From positions 1-34,452 of the forward strand of contig NZ_QFRK01000064.1 in assembly GCF_003143855.1 (NCBI RefSeq): a stretch of DNA of 34,452 bases. The letters run 5' to 3'. Of this stretch, positions 13,921 through 21,439 are shown in pieces (position 1 is the first letter of the stretch; each line of letters begins with the position of its first letter). Source of the stretch: Streptomyces sp. NWU339 (lineage in GTDB: Bacteria; Actinomycetota; Actinomycetes; Streptomycetales; Streptomycetaceae). Below the pieces are notes generated by a model that saw only the letters and a list, made by a program, of their open reading frames with translations, made no database searches and was not told the DNA's origin. Both the position numbers and the translations under genes were made by a program.

Positions 13921-14333
13921 GAGGCGAAGTGCATCGCGATGTCGTGGATCTTCCGGGCGAGGATGCCGAACCCGCCGTCCGCGCCCGCCATGATGTGGAT
14001 CAGGATGATGCCGAGGACGGCGACCTGTCTGCGGCTGAGCCCTATCCACGCCAGGAACACCAGGAGCAGCAGCACGAGACCCGGCAGCGTGATGCCGGGC
14101 AGGGCGGCGGTCGCCAGGCCGACGAGGTCCCCCATGATCAGCTGGGGCACGATGTTGAACGGCCAGCCGGCGGCCGTGTACGCGGATCCGGCGAGCATGC
14201 TCAGGATGAGCGTCCACCACCAGCCGAGTGGCTTCGCCTTGCCTTCCTGCTTCTCCTTCGTGCCGAGGATGAGCACAGCGGTGAGGACGACGGCGACGGA
14301 GACGATCCCGAGCGCAGGGATCACGGATTTCAC
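13917..14333 (-). CDS. Polytopic membrane protein, 138 aa
   Basis: Starts at GTG 14333 (KSVIPALGIVSVAVVLTAVL), with AAAGGAAGCAGACCC upstream. Four hydrophobic segments: about 5-24, 37-58, 65-95 and 100-120, with WWWTLILSMLAGSAYTAAGW and LPGLVLLLLVFLAWIG as the clearest. No catalytic motif. Overlaps the next gene by four bases, so the pair is translationally coupled. Likely a small component of a membrane complex; family not recognised. Confidence 0.7.
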   Translation of the reverse strand: MKSVIPALGIVSVAVVLTAVLILGTKEKQEGKAKPLGWWWTLILSMLAGSAYTAAGWPFNIVPQLIMGDLVGLATAALPGITLPGLVLLLLVFLAWIGLSRRQVAVLGIILIHIMAGADGGFGILARKIHDIAMHFAS

Positions 14334-14361
14334 GGGTCTGCTTCCTTTACGTGTGGCGTGG

Positions 14362-15240
14362 TCAGCGTGGGAGGTCGTTGCCGTACAGCAGTGCGCCGAG
14401 GGCGATGCAGACGGTCAGGCCGCGGGTGGCCCAGGCGATCAGGAACCAGGACCGGCGGGTGGCGCGGTCGAGGCTGATCGCAACGACTGCTGCAATGCCC
14501 CAGAAGTAGATGTCGGGGTTGTCCTGCAACGGGCCGCTGTGCTGCGCGACGCTGGCCGTTGCATCGCGGGCGAACTGCGGGATGCCGAAGTACCAGCCGG
14601 TCGCGAAGCCGCTGCCCGCGTACAGCAGCCACTTCTTGTGTGCCGGGATCGCGTGGACCATCTCGGCGAGCGACCGCTTCTCCACGTCGCGGTAGAGCGG
14701 GACGGCGGTCGCGAACGGCGGGCGGGTGGTCTCGCGGTGTGGGCGGCGCAGCTGCGTGGCCCACTTTCCCGGCTTCCTCTCCCCCACTGCCTGGTCGTCG
14801 TCTTCGGGGTTCTCTCCATCCTCTTCGCCCAGGTCGTCGGGGTCGTCAGCGCGGGCCCGCTTCTCGACTTTGCTCATGCGGGGGCGGGGGCGCCGGGTGG
14901 GCTGCTCGGCGGGTTCCTGGTCCCGCTCGGCGTTCTCCGGCTGGTCGGCCGGGTCCTCGCCGGTGGCGGGCTCCTCGGCGGCCGGGGCCGCCGCGGTGGG
15001 CTCGGCGTCGAGCGGCGGCTTGTCCTTCTCCCACCAGTCCGGCACGCGCGGCGCGCTGGAACCGGGCGGTCCGGGCGCCGGGACGTCCGGGGCGTAGTCG
15101 GGGCGGGGCGGGACTGCGACGGCGGCGGGCGCAGGCTGTTCCTCGCCGTCGACGGCGTGGCCGGCGGGGCGGGCACCGAGCTTGCGGAGCATCGCACGGA
15201 CCGCCGTCTCGTCCTGGTCGAGGGCGTGCTGGTCGGTCAT
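14362..15240 (-). CDS. Membrane protein with long disordered N-terminus, 292 aa
   Basis: ATG 15240 overlaps the preceding TGA (ATGA). Residues 1-165 are Pro/Ala/Glu-rich and likely disordered (APAAVAVPPRPDYAPDVPAP). Then AEMVHAIPAHKKWLLYAGSG and two or three hydrophobic segments, FATGWYFGIPQF, IYFWGIAAVVAISL, and AWATRGLTVCIALGALLYG at the end. The topology suggests a long cytoplasmic arm that binds a partner. Not recognised; belongs to the same operon. Confidence 0.65.
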   Translation of the reverse strand: MTDQHALDQDETAVRAMLRKLGARPAGHAVDGEEQPAPAAVAVPPRPDYAPDVPAPGPPGSSAPRVPDWWEKDKPPLDAEPTAAAPAAEEPATGEDPADQPENAERDQEPAEQPTRRPRPRMSKVEKRARADDPDDLGEEDGENPEDDDQAVGERKPGKWATQLRRPHRETTRPPFATAVPLYRDVEKRSLAEMVHAIPAHKKWLLYAGSGFATGWYFGIPQFARDATASVAQHSGPLQDNPDIYFWGIAAVVAISLDRATRRSWFLIAWATRGLTVCIALGALLYGNDLPR

Positions 15241-15656
15241 CGGTTCTGCCTCTCTACTTCGATGCGGGCGCGTGCGCGTCGCAGGCGGCGGCCGGCCGTT
15301 GCGGGGCTGACGTCGAGGAGCTTCGCCACGACGTCCTTCGTCAGGGACGCCTGGCAGCGGAGCAGCAGGACGAGCCGGTCGACCTGCTCGTCCGCCTCGT
15401 CGCGCTTGGGCTGCGACGTGCTGGCGGGGTGTCGCGCGACGGGCGTTGCACCGCGGGTGCCTGCAACGCTGCCGCGCGTTGCAACGCCCGTCGCATTGCT
15501 GGTCAGGGCCGTTTCAAGGGCGTCGCACAGCAGGCCGCGGACGACGGTGAGGGCGACCTCGATCCGGTGCCGCTTGCACAGCGGGACGGGGCGCAGGACG
15601 TCGGGGCCGTGGGGGCAGGGGCGGCCGTTGTCGTCGGCTATGCAGGGCGAGTTCAT
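15237..15656 (-). CDS. Small HTH protein with Cys/His N-terminus, 139 aa
   Basis: Starts MNSPCIADDNGRPCPHGPDV at ATG 15656; C5, C14, H16, C27 and H30 could bind zinc. The C-terminal LTKDVVAKLLDVSPATAGRR plus LRRARARIE is a helix-turn-helix of the sigma-70 region 4 / LuxR type. Between them is a Ser/Thr/Arg linker encoded by the DNA that forms the inverted repeat at 15436-15494. A DNA-binding regulator or accessory transfer protein is the likely role. Confidence 0.65.
   Translation of the reverse strand: MNSPCIADDNGRPCPHGPDVLRPVPLCKRHRIEVALTVVRGLLCDALETALTSNATGVATRGSVAGTRGATPVARHPASTSQPKRDEADEQVDRLVLLLRCQASLTKDVVAKLLDVSPATAGRRLRRARARIEVERQNR
15436..15494. repeat. Inverted repeat with 15-bp perfect arms inside a gene
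   Basis: GCGACGGGCGTTGCA (15436-15450) pairs with TGCAACGCCCGTCGC (15480-15494), spacer 29. The right arm overlaps a 12-bp perfect palindrome GCGTTGCAACGC (15476-15487), and the spacer has another TGCAACGC. It may be a protein-binding site (cis-acting transfer or partition locus) embedded in coding DNA. Confidence 0.6.
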
Positions 15657-15668
15657 GGCTGGTGGTTC

Positions 15669-16760
15669 CTAGTCGAGTTCTGTGACGTCGGCGGGGTGGA
15701 AGTGCAGGCGGCCGTCGTCGTCGCGGCGTGCGGGCTTGAGCTTGTTGCGGTGCACCCAGGAGCGGACGGTGCCCGGGGTGACGCCCTTCTGCTTGGCGAC
15801 CTCTGCGACGGTGAGCAGCCGCATGTTGTCGTCCTCTGCGACGACCCTCAGTGCGTCGTCGACCGCGGTTGCGAGTTCGGGCGTGATGGTCTGCTGCGCG
15901 GTCGCCACGGGCTGCTTCGCGGCGGGCGTTGCGGCCGGGAGTTCCCCGGGTGCAGGGGGCTCTTCGAACAGGCGCAATGCGTCGTCGCAGTGTGCGTCGA
16001 GCGCGGGACGCTCCTGCACGGGCGCCGCCTCCAGGGCGGGCATGGCGTCGTGTTGCTGCGGCGGTGCGGGCAACTCGACGGGCGGGGCGGGGACGTCGCC
16101 GTACATCGCGTCGAGGACCCCTGCGGCGCCTCGCACAACGCGGTCGTCGTGCACTGCGATGAGCTGGCCGGCGGCCGTCGCGCTCGTCGGCCGGATACGA
16201 CGCTCCAGCCGCCACACTGCGGCGTGGTGCCACCACTTCGCCCGGTCCGACTTCTGGTGCCGGGCCCGGGAGCCGTGCCAGCTGATGCGGTGCAACGTTG
16301 CGGCGTCGCGCATCGCGCGACGCTCAGCGCGACGCTGTGCATCGGCGTCGACACCGGTCCGGTAGATGACGACACGGCGGGCGATCAGTGCGAGGCCCTC
16401 GGCGGCGAACGTCATCGTGATCGGAGTCACCGCGAAGACGACCGCCTCGGAGCCGTTGCGCGCAACGTAGGCGCCCGTCGCGGACGCGACGGCGGGCACG
16501 ACCCACACCCCGACACGGACGAGGGGTGGCGTCGCCTGGCCGAGCATCGTCAGCGCGACCATGACCACGGCGAGCACGAGGGTGCCGCCCTCACCGAAGC
16601 CGACCACGCCGAGTGCGGCCGTGCTCCGGTGGAAGACCGACACGATGTTGCCGTAGGTGCTCCAAGCGCCGAGGACACCGGCCACGACCATGGGGACGGC
16701 GGCGACCGAGAGGACGACGACCTGCCATCTACTCAGGTCGCGTGGCGTTGGCTCACACAT
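15669..16760 (-). CDS. Four-helix membrane protein with C-terminal HTH, 363 aa
   Basis: ATG 16760 follows AAGGAGTACGAGTCC. Hydrophobic segments near residues 14-35, 58-75, 80-100 and 106-125 (WQVVVLSVAAVPMVVAGVLG, LVLAVVMVALTML, VWVVPAVASATGAYV, VVFAVTPITMTFAAEGLALI) give a four-helix N-terminal domain, somewhat like DUF2637 proteins of actinomycete mobile elements. A basic region (RRAERRAMRD) and a Pro-rich linker lead to RLLTVAEVAKQKGVTPGTVR plus SWVHRNKLKP, a MerR/excisionase-type helix-turn-helix. A membrane-bound DNA-binding protein; a spread or transfer role is inferred. Confidence 0.7.
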   Translation of the reverse strand: MCEPTPRDLSRWQVVVLSVAAVPMVVAGVLGAWSTYGNIVSVFHRSTAALGVVGFGEGGTLVLAVVMVALTMLGQATPPLVRVGVWVVPAVASATGAYVARNGSEAVVFAVTPITMTFAAEGLALIARRVVIYRTGVDADAQRRAERRAMRDAATLHRISWHGSRARHQKSDRAKWWHHAAVWRLERRIRPTSATAAGQLIAVHDDRVVRGAAGVLDAMYGDVPAPPVELPAPPQQHDAMPALEAAPVQERPALDAHCDDALRLFEEPPAPGELPAATPAAKQPVATAQQTITPELATAVDDALRVVAEDDNMRLLTVAEVAKQKGVTPGTVRSWVHRNKLKPARRDDDGRLHFHPADVTELD

Positions 16761-16878
16761 GGACTCGTACTCCTTCGGGGTGAGGGTCTTGAGGGGAGGG
16801 CCGGGCCTGCGTGTCGGCGGAGGTCCTCGAGCGGGCCCGGCCGGGCGCCGGAATCGGATGGGGTTCACGGCCGGTGTG

Positions 16879-16947
16879 TCAGCGGCCGAGCAGGTAGGCC
16901 GCCAGAATCAGCGGCCAGAACATGGCGAGCAGGCACAGCCAGCGCAT
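16879..16947 (-). CDS. 22-residue hydrophobic peptide
   Basis: Reads MRWLCLLAMFWPLILAAYLL then GR and stop. The ATG at 16947 is preceded by GAGAGGGGGCACCGCC, a good SD. Nearly the whole peptide is one membrane helix. It sits in the 200-base gap between the 78-aa gene and the four-helix membrane protein gene, in the same direction. Probably a real small membrane protein of the operon. Confidence 0.55.
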   Translation of the reverse strand: MRWLCLLAMFWPLILAAYLLGR

Positions 16948-16961
16948 GGCGGTGCCCCCTC

Positions 16962-17198
16962 TCAGCGGCGCCAGCCGAACCGGCGCTTCTGCTCGGAGTC
17001 GAACGGGATACCGGCGGCGTCGCCGTGCCGCACGACGGCCGCCCTGTGACGCCGCCGCCGGTCGGCCGCCTGCTGGGCCTCGCGCGCCCGCCGCTTCTCG
17101 ACCTTGGCGCGCTCCCCCGACGACATCTGCGGCGTCGGCGACGGCGTGTACGACGGCCCGCCGCCGAGCGCGTCACGGATCCTGCCGAAGGCGCCCAT
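16962..17198 (-). CDS. Small basic protein, 78 aa
   Basis: Starts MGAFGRIRDALGGGPSYTPS at ATG 17198, which shares one base with the previous TGA (TGATG). The middle is a highly charged helix (SSGERAKVEKRRAREAQQAA) and the end basic (SEQKRRFGWRR). It may bind nucleic acid or membrane surface. No family recognised. Confidence 0.65.
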   Translation of the reverse strand: MGAFGRIRDALGGGPSYTPSPTPQMSSGERAKVEKRRAREAQQAADRRRRHRAAVVRHGDAAGIPFDSEQKRRFGWRR

Positions 17199-17389
17199 CA
17201 GCGACGCCCCCTCGGAGCCTCAGCCGACGCCTTCGCGTGGAACCGCGCCGACTCGCGCAGCCCGGTCGCCTCGTCCGCCGCGGCGGCCTGCTCCTGCGGC
17301 GTACGCAGGTCACCCCGGCACGCCTTGACCGTCGCCGGTTCCGACGCAACCCGGTTCGGCGTCTTCGTGCTGATCCGACGCGGGCTCAT
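17198..17389 (-). CDS. Small hypothetical protein, 63 aa
   Basis: ATG 17389 overlaps the upstream stop by four bases. Reads MSPRRISTKTPNRVASEPAT and ends SAEAPRGRR. Basic and Ala-rich, no domain visible. Start and stop both overlap neighbours, which supports it as a real gene. Confidence 0.6.
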   Translation of the reverse strand: MSPRRISTKTPNRVASEPATVKACRGDLRTPQEQAAAADEATGLRESARFHAKASAEAPRGRR

Positions 17390-17778
17390 CGGGCCACCCC
17401 CACCGGGCGCAGGCCCACGTTCGGGTCGTTGCTGGCCCCGCACTTGTCACACACGTACTGGCCGCCCTCACGACGCATCGGCCGGCCGCAGTGCACCATC
17501 GCGCTCATCAGCACGCGCTCGCCGTACGCGCCCGCGGACTCCCCTGGCTCGACGTCCGGCAACGCGGCGAGGACCACAGCGCACAGCGCCGCGCCTCCGT
17601 CCGCCGCCTGCGTACGGACGACCGCAACGAGACGCTCCCGCGACAGCAACGCCTCGGGCACCCGGCGCCGCAGCCGCTCGGCGACCTCGAGCACCTTGTC
17701 CCGCACGGGCGCACTGAGCTGCACACGCCCGCCCGGATCGTCTACGCGCCCACTGGACGCACGGATAACCTTGCTCAC
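17386..17778 (-). CDS. Zinc-ribbon protein, 130 aa
   Basis: Starts at GTG 17778 (SKVIRASSGRVDDPGGRVQL) after AGGGAGCGAAC. Residues 20-60 look like a helical region (APVRDKVLEVAERLRRRVPE). The C-terminal MVHCGRPMRREGGQYVCDKC plus GA is a CxxP..CxxC zinc ribbon, also seen in recombinase and replication proteins. First gene of the minus-strand operon, so it and the genes after it probably share the promoter next to the 17883-17922 operator. Confidence 0.7.
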   Translation of the reverse strand: MSKVIRASSGRVDDPGGRVQLSAPVRDKVLEVAERLRRRVPEALLSRERLVAVVRTQAADGGAALCAVVLAALPDVEPGESAGAYGERVLMSAMVHCGRPMRREGGQYVCDKCGASNDPNVGLRPVGVAR

Positions 17779-17882
17779 GTTCGCTCCCTGGATGAATCAG
17801 GTGGGCGACCGGCGCCGGGCGGCCTCTCACAACTCGCCCGGCGCCGCTCTATGTGGACACGGACAGGGAGGTAACCCCTGCC

Positions 17883-17922
17883 TTGTGTAGGGACACTACA
17901 CACGTGTAGCTTCCCTACACAA
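17883..17922. promoter_or_regulatory. 40-bp symmetric operator between divergent genes
   Basis: Outer arms TTGTGTAGGGA (17883-17893) and TCCCTACACAA (17912-17922) are perfect complements. Inner arms CTACAC (17896-17901) and GTGTAG (17904-17909) share exactly the same centre. Thus four GTGTAG half-sites alternate in orientation. It ends six bases before the ATG at 17929 and must overlap that gene's promoter; binding by the HTH protein encoded there would give autoregulation. Confidence 0.75.
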
Positions 17923-17928
17923 GACGGC

Positions 17929-18246
17929 ATGGGTGTTCCGCCTCCCGAACTGCTCGGAGAGGAATGGACGTTGGGCGATGAGGCGGAGGAGGTGAAGCGC
18001 GTGCTCGACGCAATCGACGCCCTGGACGACCAGAGCAAGTCCCCGGAAGCACGGGCGAAGGAGTTCGGCGAGCTGGGCGAGACAGTCGCCCTCGCGATTC
18101 GACGGAAGCGGCAGCGCGCCATTCAGCAGATGCACGAGGACGACGACATGACCTACCGGGAGATTGGCGACCGGTTGGGGATCAGCTTCGGCCGCGTGCG
18201 ACAGATCCTCGCCGAAGACCTTGGCACCCCGGAGCAACACGAGTAG
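17929..18246 (+). CDS. HTH regulator, 105 aa
   Basis: Starts MGVPPPELLGEEWTLGDEAE. MTYREIGDRLGISFGRVRQI plus LAEDL (74-98) is a sigma-70 region 4-like helix-turn-helix; the rest is a charged helical region. No Shine-Dalgarno precedes the ATG; the operator ends six bases upstream, so the mRNA is probably leaderless or nearly so. The likely regulator of the 17883-17922 operator and of the divergent membrane-protein operon. Confidence 0.75.
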   Translation: MGVPPPELLGEEWTLGDEAEEVKRVLDAIDALDDQSKSPEARAKEFGELGETVALAIRRKRQRAIQQMHEDDDMTYREIGDRLGISFGRVRQILAEDLGTPEQHE

Positions 18247-18251
18247 GAGAT

Positions 18252-18569
18252 ATGAGCGCACCCGATGGCTTTGCCCACGAGAAGGAGCAGCGTTTCTACA
18301 CCGGTTCGGGAGGCACTGGGCTGTCGGAGCTGAGGCGAGATGTTCACGAGTTTCGGTTCTGGCACACATTCCGTGAGCGATCTGGAGTCCGGCCTCCCCG
18401 GACCCCAATGACGCGTGGTCCTCGCAGCTCACGTAACGCGCGCGCCTCCTGCTGGCGAGAGCCAGCAAGATCTTTCACGGAATGTGTGCCAGAACCCGAG
18501 TTTCGACAGCACCGGGCCTTCCTGGCGAGCTGGATGTCCCGGCGCCCGCTTAGCCTCGCGCTTTCATGA
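18252..18569 (+). pseudogene. Short gene with an in-frame MITE insertion
   Basis: GGAGAT precedes ATG 18252, five bases after the HTH gene, so the two form an operon. It reads MSAPDGFAHEKEQRFYTGSG and on to DVHEFR, then 50 codons supplied by the MITE and one target copy, then QHRAFLASWMSRRPLSLALS. Removing 150 bases gives a 55-aa protein in one frame. The MITE has no stop in this frame, so a 105-aa chimera could be made. The original function is unknown and the 3' end may itself be altered. Confidence 0.6.
18347..18504. mobile_element. 142-bp MITE with 8-bp target duplication
   Basis: Terminal inverted repeats of 22 bp are perfect: 18355-18376, starting GGTTCTGGCACACATTCCGT, and 18475-18496. 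CGAGTTTC is duplicated at 18347-18354 and 18497-18504. No transposase fits inside. Eight-base duplications and GGNTCTGGC ends are typical of ISL3-family elements; the ISL3 remnant at 31326 begins GGCTCTGGC. Confidence 0.85.
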
Positions 18570-18675
18570 AGCGGGCTGTCCGGCAGGCGGTCACACAAAT
18601 AGAAAGGGCCTCTGCCCAGCAAGAATGAGGATTGTCTAGGTCCTTGTTCCCGCTGAATCCAGAGGCACTTTCCAG

Positions 18676-18830
18676 GTGAAGAAGCCTACCGGCTCCTATC
18701 CCCATGTCCGCGTCCAGGGGGACGGCCGGGCCGTGGTCTCCCAGGCCGGTTCGGTCCTGCTGGTCGAAACCGTCCGCAAGAGCGGCCTTGACCAGGCCAT
18801 ATCCGCGGCCCTGGCCCCATGGGACCACGA
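18676..18830 (+). pseudogene. IS1380-family transposase N-terminal remnant
   Basis: GTG 18676 opens KKPTGSYPHVRVQGDGRAVV, then LVETVRKSGLDQAISAALAP and W, as at the start of IS1380-family transposases of streptomycetes. Homology ends near 18830; the rest of the ~450-residue DDE transposase is missing. The stretch 18570-18675 before it looks like the insertion sequence's left non-coding end, and 18831-19005 holds nothing I recognise. A deletion scar near the edge of the accessory element. Confidence 0.75.
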
Positions 18831-19005
18831 TCGCAGCGGCCGTCTGCGAGGGCTTGCGGAGAGCCGGATGCCGGGAGAGCGGGCACGTCGGTTCGGGAGG
18901 CGGGCCGGGGAAACCCACCGACGGCAACGCCGGCAGGGCGCCCCGGTCCGACCTCACCAACTGTCCGAGTACGCGGGCGACATGGCCCCGTGGCCATACC
19001 CTGAT

Positions 19006-19788
19006 TCATGACACTCCCACTCCGGGTCGTGACGCGTGGATGTACTGGTCGGCCCAGGCGCTGATGATGTGGGCGGCTCGCTGTGCTTGTCCTCGGGCGG
19101 TCAGGAGGTGGTCTGCTCCGTCGAGCGCGACGAAACTTCGCGGGTGTCGTGCCTCGTAGAAGATCTTTCCGGCGTTAGCGATGCCGACGGTGTTGTCGGT
19201 AGGCGAATGCAGGACGAGTAGTGGTAGGCGCAACTCGCGTATCCCGGCGCGCAGGCTGGCATGGTGGACGTCGTCGACGAAGGCACGCTTGAGGACCAGG
19301 GTTCTCCCGCCGACGAACCACTCGTGCGACCCTTCACTGAGAACGCGATCTATGACCGCGTCGTACTGTCTCTCGACGTGGCTGGGGTCGACAGGCGCCC
19401 CGATCGTGGCGACCGCGCGGACGCCGGTCGCCTCGGCCGCCGCGGCGATGGCGGCGGCGCCTCCCCACGAGTGCCCCACCAGCAGATCCGCCGGAGTCCC
19501 GCGCTCCGCCATCAGAGTTGCTGCACGGACGGTGTCCTGGACCTTGACGGTGAAGGAACCGTCCCCCCAGTCGCCGTCGGAGTCTCCGATCCCGAGGTTG
19601 TCGTAGCGCAGCATTCCGATCCCCTCGCGGGCCAGTTGCTTGCTGACCCGCGAAGCGGCCGGCGAGTTCTTGCCGAGTGTGAATCCGTGGACGAAGATTC
19701 CCCAGCCCCGGATCTCGCCGTCTGGCAGGTCAATTACTCCGGCCAGTTCGGGGCCGACGATGCTCTTGAATCTCACTTCTTCAGTCAT
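19006..19788 (-). CDS. Alpha/beta hydrolase, 260 aa
   Basis: Serine-hydrolase fold: GHSWGG (105-110, nucleophile S107), HSPTDNTV (194-201, acid D198), GADHLL (224-229, H227); FVHGFTLGKNSPAAS (32-46) gives the oxyanion region. The order LRYDNLGIGDSDGDW and ATIGAPVDPSHV closely resembles the hydrolase half of two-domain hydrolase/OsmC proteins, but no OsmC domain follows here. The substrate is unknown. ATG 19788. Downstream of the glutamate-synthase-like gene, same direction. Confidence 0.85.
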   Translation of the reverse strand: MTEEVRFKSIVGPELAGVIDLPDGEIRGWGIFVHGFTLGKNSPAASRVSKQLAREGIGMLRYDNLGIGDSDGDWGDGSFTVKVQDTVRAATLMAERGTPADLLVGHSWGGAAAIAAAAEATGVRAVATIGAPVDPSHVERQYDAVIDRVLSEGSHEWFVGGRTLVLKRAFVDDVHHASLRAGIRELRLPLLVLHSPTDNTVGIANAGKIFYEARHPRSFVALDGADHLLTARGQAQRAAHIISAWADQYIHASRPGVGVS

Positions 19789-19863
19789 GTTGTGATCACC
19801 TGGGCATGGGCTGTTCGGGGGGTAGGGGAGGTGGTGAGCGCGGTGCCTGTCGCTGTCGGCGTG

Positions 19864-21408
19864 TCAGGCGGTCGGCTTCTGGACGGAGGTCGGCTTCATG
19901 GCGAGTAGCGCAGTGATCTCCTCGGCGAGGTGCGGGCCGAGCTTGCCCCAGCCGTCCTTGTAGCCGTAGACGCCGGCCAGGGTGCGGGCGTCATAGTCGC
20001 CGTTCATGATCTCGATGTCGGTGGCTGTGATGAGTGCCGGGTGGGCGACGCCGATGGCCGACGAGACCTTCATCAGCTCCTTGCGCAGGGTGCGCAGGTA
20101 GGCAGCGGTCCGGGTGGCCTTCGAGGTCGGGTCGAGGCCGCGGACCAGCCACGGGTTCTGGGTGGCGACGCCGGTGGGGCACCTGTCGGTGTGGCACTTC
20201 TGCGCCTGGATGCAGCCGATCGACAGCATCGCCTCACGACCCACGTTGATCATGTCGGCACCCAGGGCGAAGGCGACCGCGGCGTTCTCGGGCAGGCCGA
20301 GCTTGCCGGAGCCGATGAAGGTCAGGTCGTCGGTCAGCCCCAGCTCGGCGAAGGTGCCATAGACCCGGGAGAAGCCCATCCGGAACGGCAGCGACACCGA
20401 GTCGGTGAAGATCAGCGGCGCCGCCCCGGTGCCGCCCTCGCCGCCGTCGATGGTCACGAAGTCGACACCACGGTCACCACGCGCCATCAGCGTGGCCAGC
20501 TCCTGCCAGAAGTCCATCTCTCCCACTGCGCTCTTGACTCCGACCGGCAGACCGGTCTCGGTGGCGAGCAGCTCGACGAAGTCGAGCATGGAATCGACGT
20601 CGCTGAACGCGGTGTGCCGCGACGGGGAGGCGGCGTCCTTACCGGGCGGGATGCCGCGGATCTCGGCGATCTCCGGGGTCACCTTCGCGCCCGGCAGCAT
20701 TCCGCCCAGCCCCGGCTTGGCGCCCTGGGAGAGCTTGATCTCTATCGCCTTGACCGGGGCGCCGGCGACCACATCCTTGAGCTTGTCGAGGTTGAAGGTG
20801 CCGTCCTCGTTGCGGCAGCCGAAGTACGCCGTACCGATCTGCAGCACCAAGTCGCCGCCGTTGCGGTGGTACGGCGACAGGCCGCCCTCGCCCGTATTCT
20901 GCATCGTGCCCGCCAGCGCCGCTCCCTTGTTGAGCGCCGTGATCGCCGCGCCGGAGAGCGAGCCGAAGCTCATCGCCGAGATGTTCACCACGCTCGCCGG
21001 CCGGAACGCCTTGGCGCGCCCGCGCGGCCCGCCCAGCACCTTGGCTGAGGGCAGTGGGGCCTGCGGGTCCTGCGCGTCGGGCAGCGTGTCGGCGAACGTG
21101 CGCTGCTTCAGGTATACGTGCCCCTGCACGTGCTCGACGTCGACCTCGGTGCCGAACCCGAAGTAGTTGTTCTCCTCCTTCGCCGACGCATAGATCCAGG
21201 TGCGCTGGTTACGGCTGAACGGGCGCTCCGCCTCGTTGGAGGTCACGATGTACTGCCGCAGCTCCGGCCCGATCGTCTCCAGCAGGTACCGGGCGTGCCC
21301 GATCACCGGGAAGTTCCGGAGCAGTGCGTGCTTCTTCTGGAAGAGATCGCGGGCCGTCACCAGTGCCACTGCTGTTGCGGTGGCCGCGCCGATCCTCCGG
21401 GCTTTCAT
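19864..21408 (-). CDS. FMN-binding glutamate-synthase-family protein, 514 aa
   Basis: ATG 21408 follows GAGAGGAACGTTC. The body is the FMN-binding TIM barrel of the large glutamate synthase subunit: SAMSFGSLSGAAITALNKGA, NTGEGGLSPYH, KLSQGAKPGLGGMLPGAKV, IDGGEGGTGAAP, GADMINVGREAMLSIGCIQA, then QKCHTDRCPTGVATQ with the Cys set that holds an iron-sulfur cluster in this family. There is no N-terminal amidotransferase domain and no NADPH subunit, so it is a stand-alone member with unknown electron partner. A short hydrophobic N-terminus (IGAATATAVALVTA) may be a membrane anchor. Confidence 0.9.
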   Translation of the reverse strand: MKARRIGAATATAVALVTARDLFQKKHALLRNFPVIGHARYLLETIGPELRQYIVTSNEAERPFSRNQRTWIYASAKEENNYFGFGTEVDVEHVQGHVYLKQRTFADTLPDAQDPQAPLPSAKVLGGPRGRAKAFRPASVVNISAMSFGSLSGAAITALNKGAALAGTMQNTGEGGLSPYHRNGGDLVLQIGTAYFGCRNEDGTFNLDKLKDVVAGAPVKAIEIKLSQGAKPGLGGMLPGAKVTPEIAEIRGIPPGKDAASPSRHTAFSDVDSMLDFVELLATETGLPVGVKSAVGEMDFWQELATLMARGDRGVDFVTIDGGEGGTGAAPLIFTDSVSLPFRMGFSRVYGTFAELGLTDDLTFIGSGKLGLPENAAVAFALGADMINVGREAMLSIGCIQAQKCHTDRCPTGVATQNPWLVRGLDPTSKATRTAAYLRTLRKELMKVSSAIGVAHPALITATDIEIMNGDYDARTLAGVYGYKDGWGKLGPHLAEEITALLAMKPTSVQKPTA

Positions 21409-21439
21409 GAACGTTCCTCTCCTCGATGCTCGACTCCAC

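Noticed and set aside
12847..15672. Long plus-strand open frame (about 940 codons)
   Set aside because: Antisense to the membrane-protein operon; no SD, no domain, Gly/Val/Leu/Arg low complexity.
14559..17717. Very long plus-strand open frame (over 1,000 codons)
   Set aside because: It is antisense to nine overlapping minus-strand genes with SD sequences and motifs; composition is Arg/Gly/Pro-rich with no domain. A GC-driven shadow frame.
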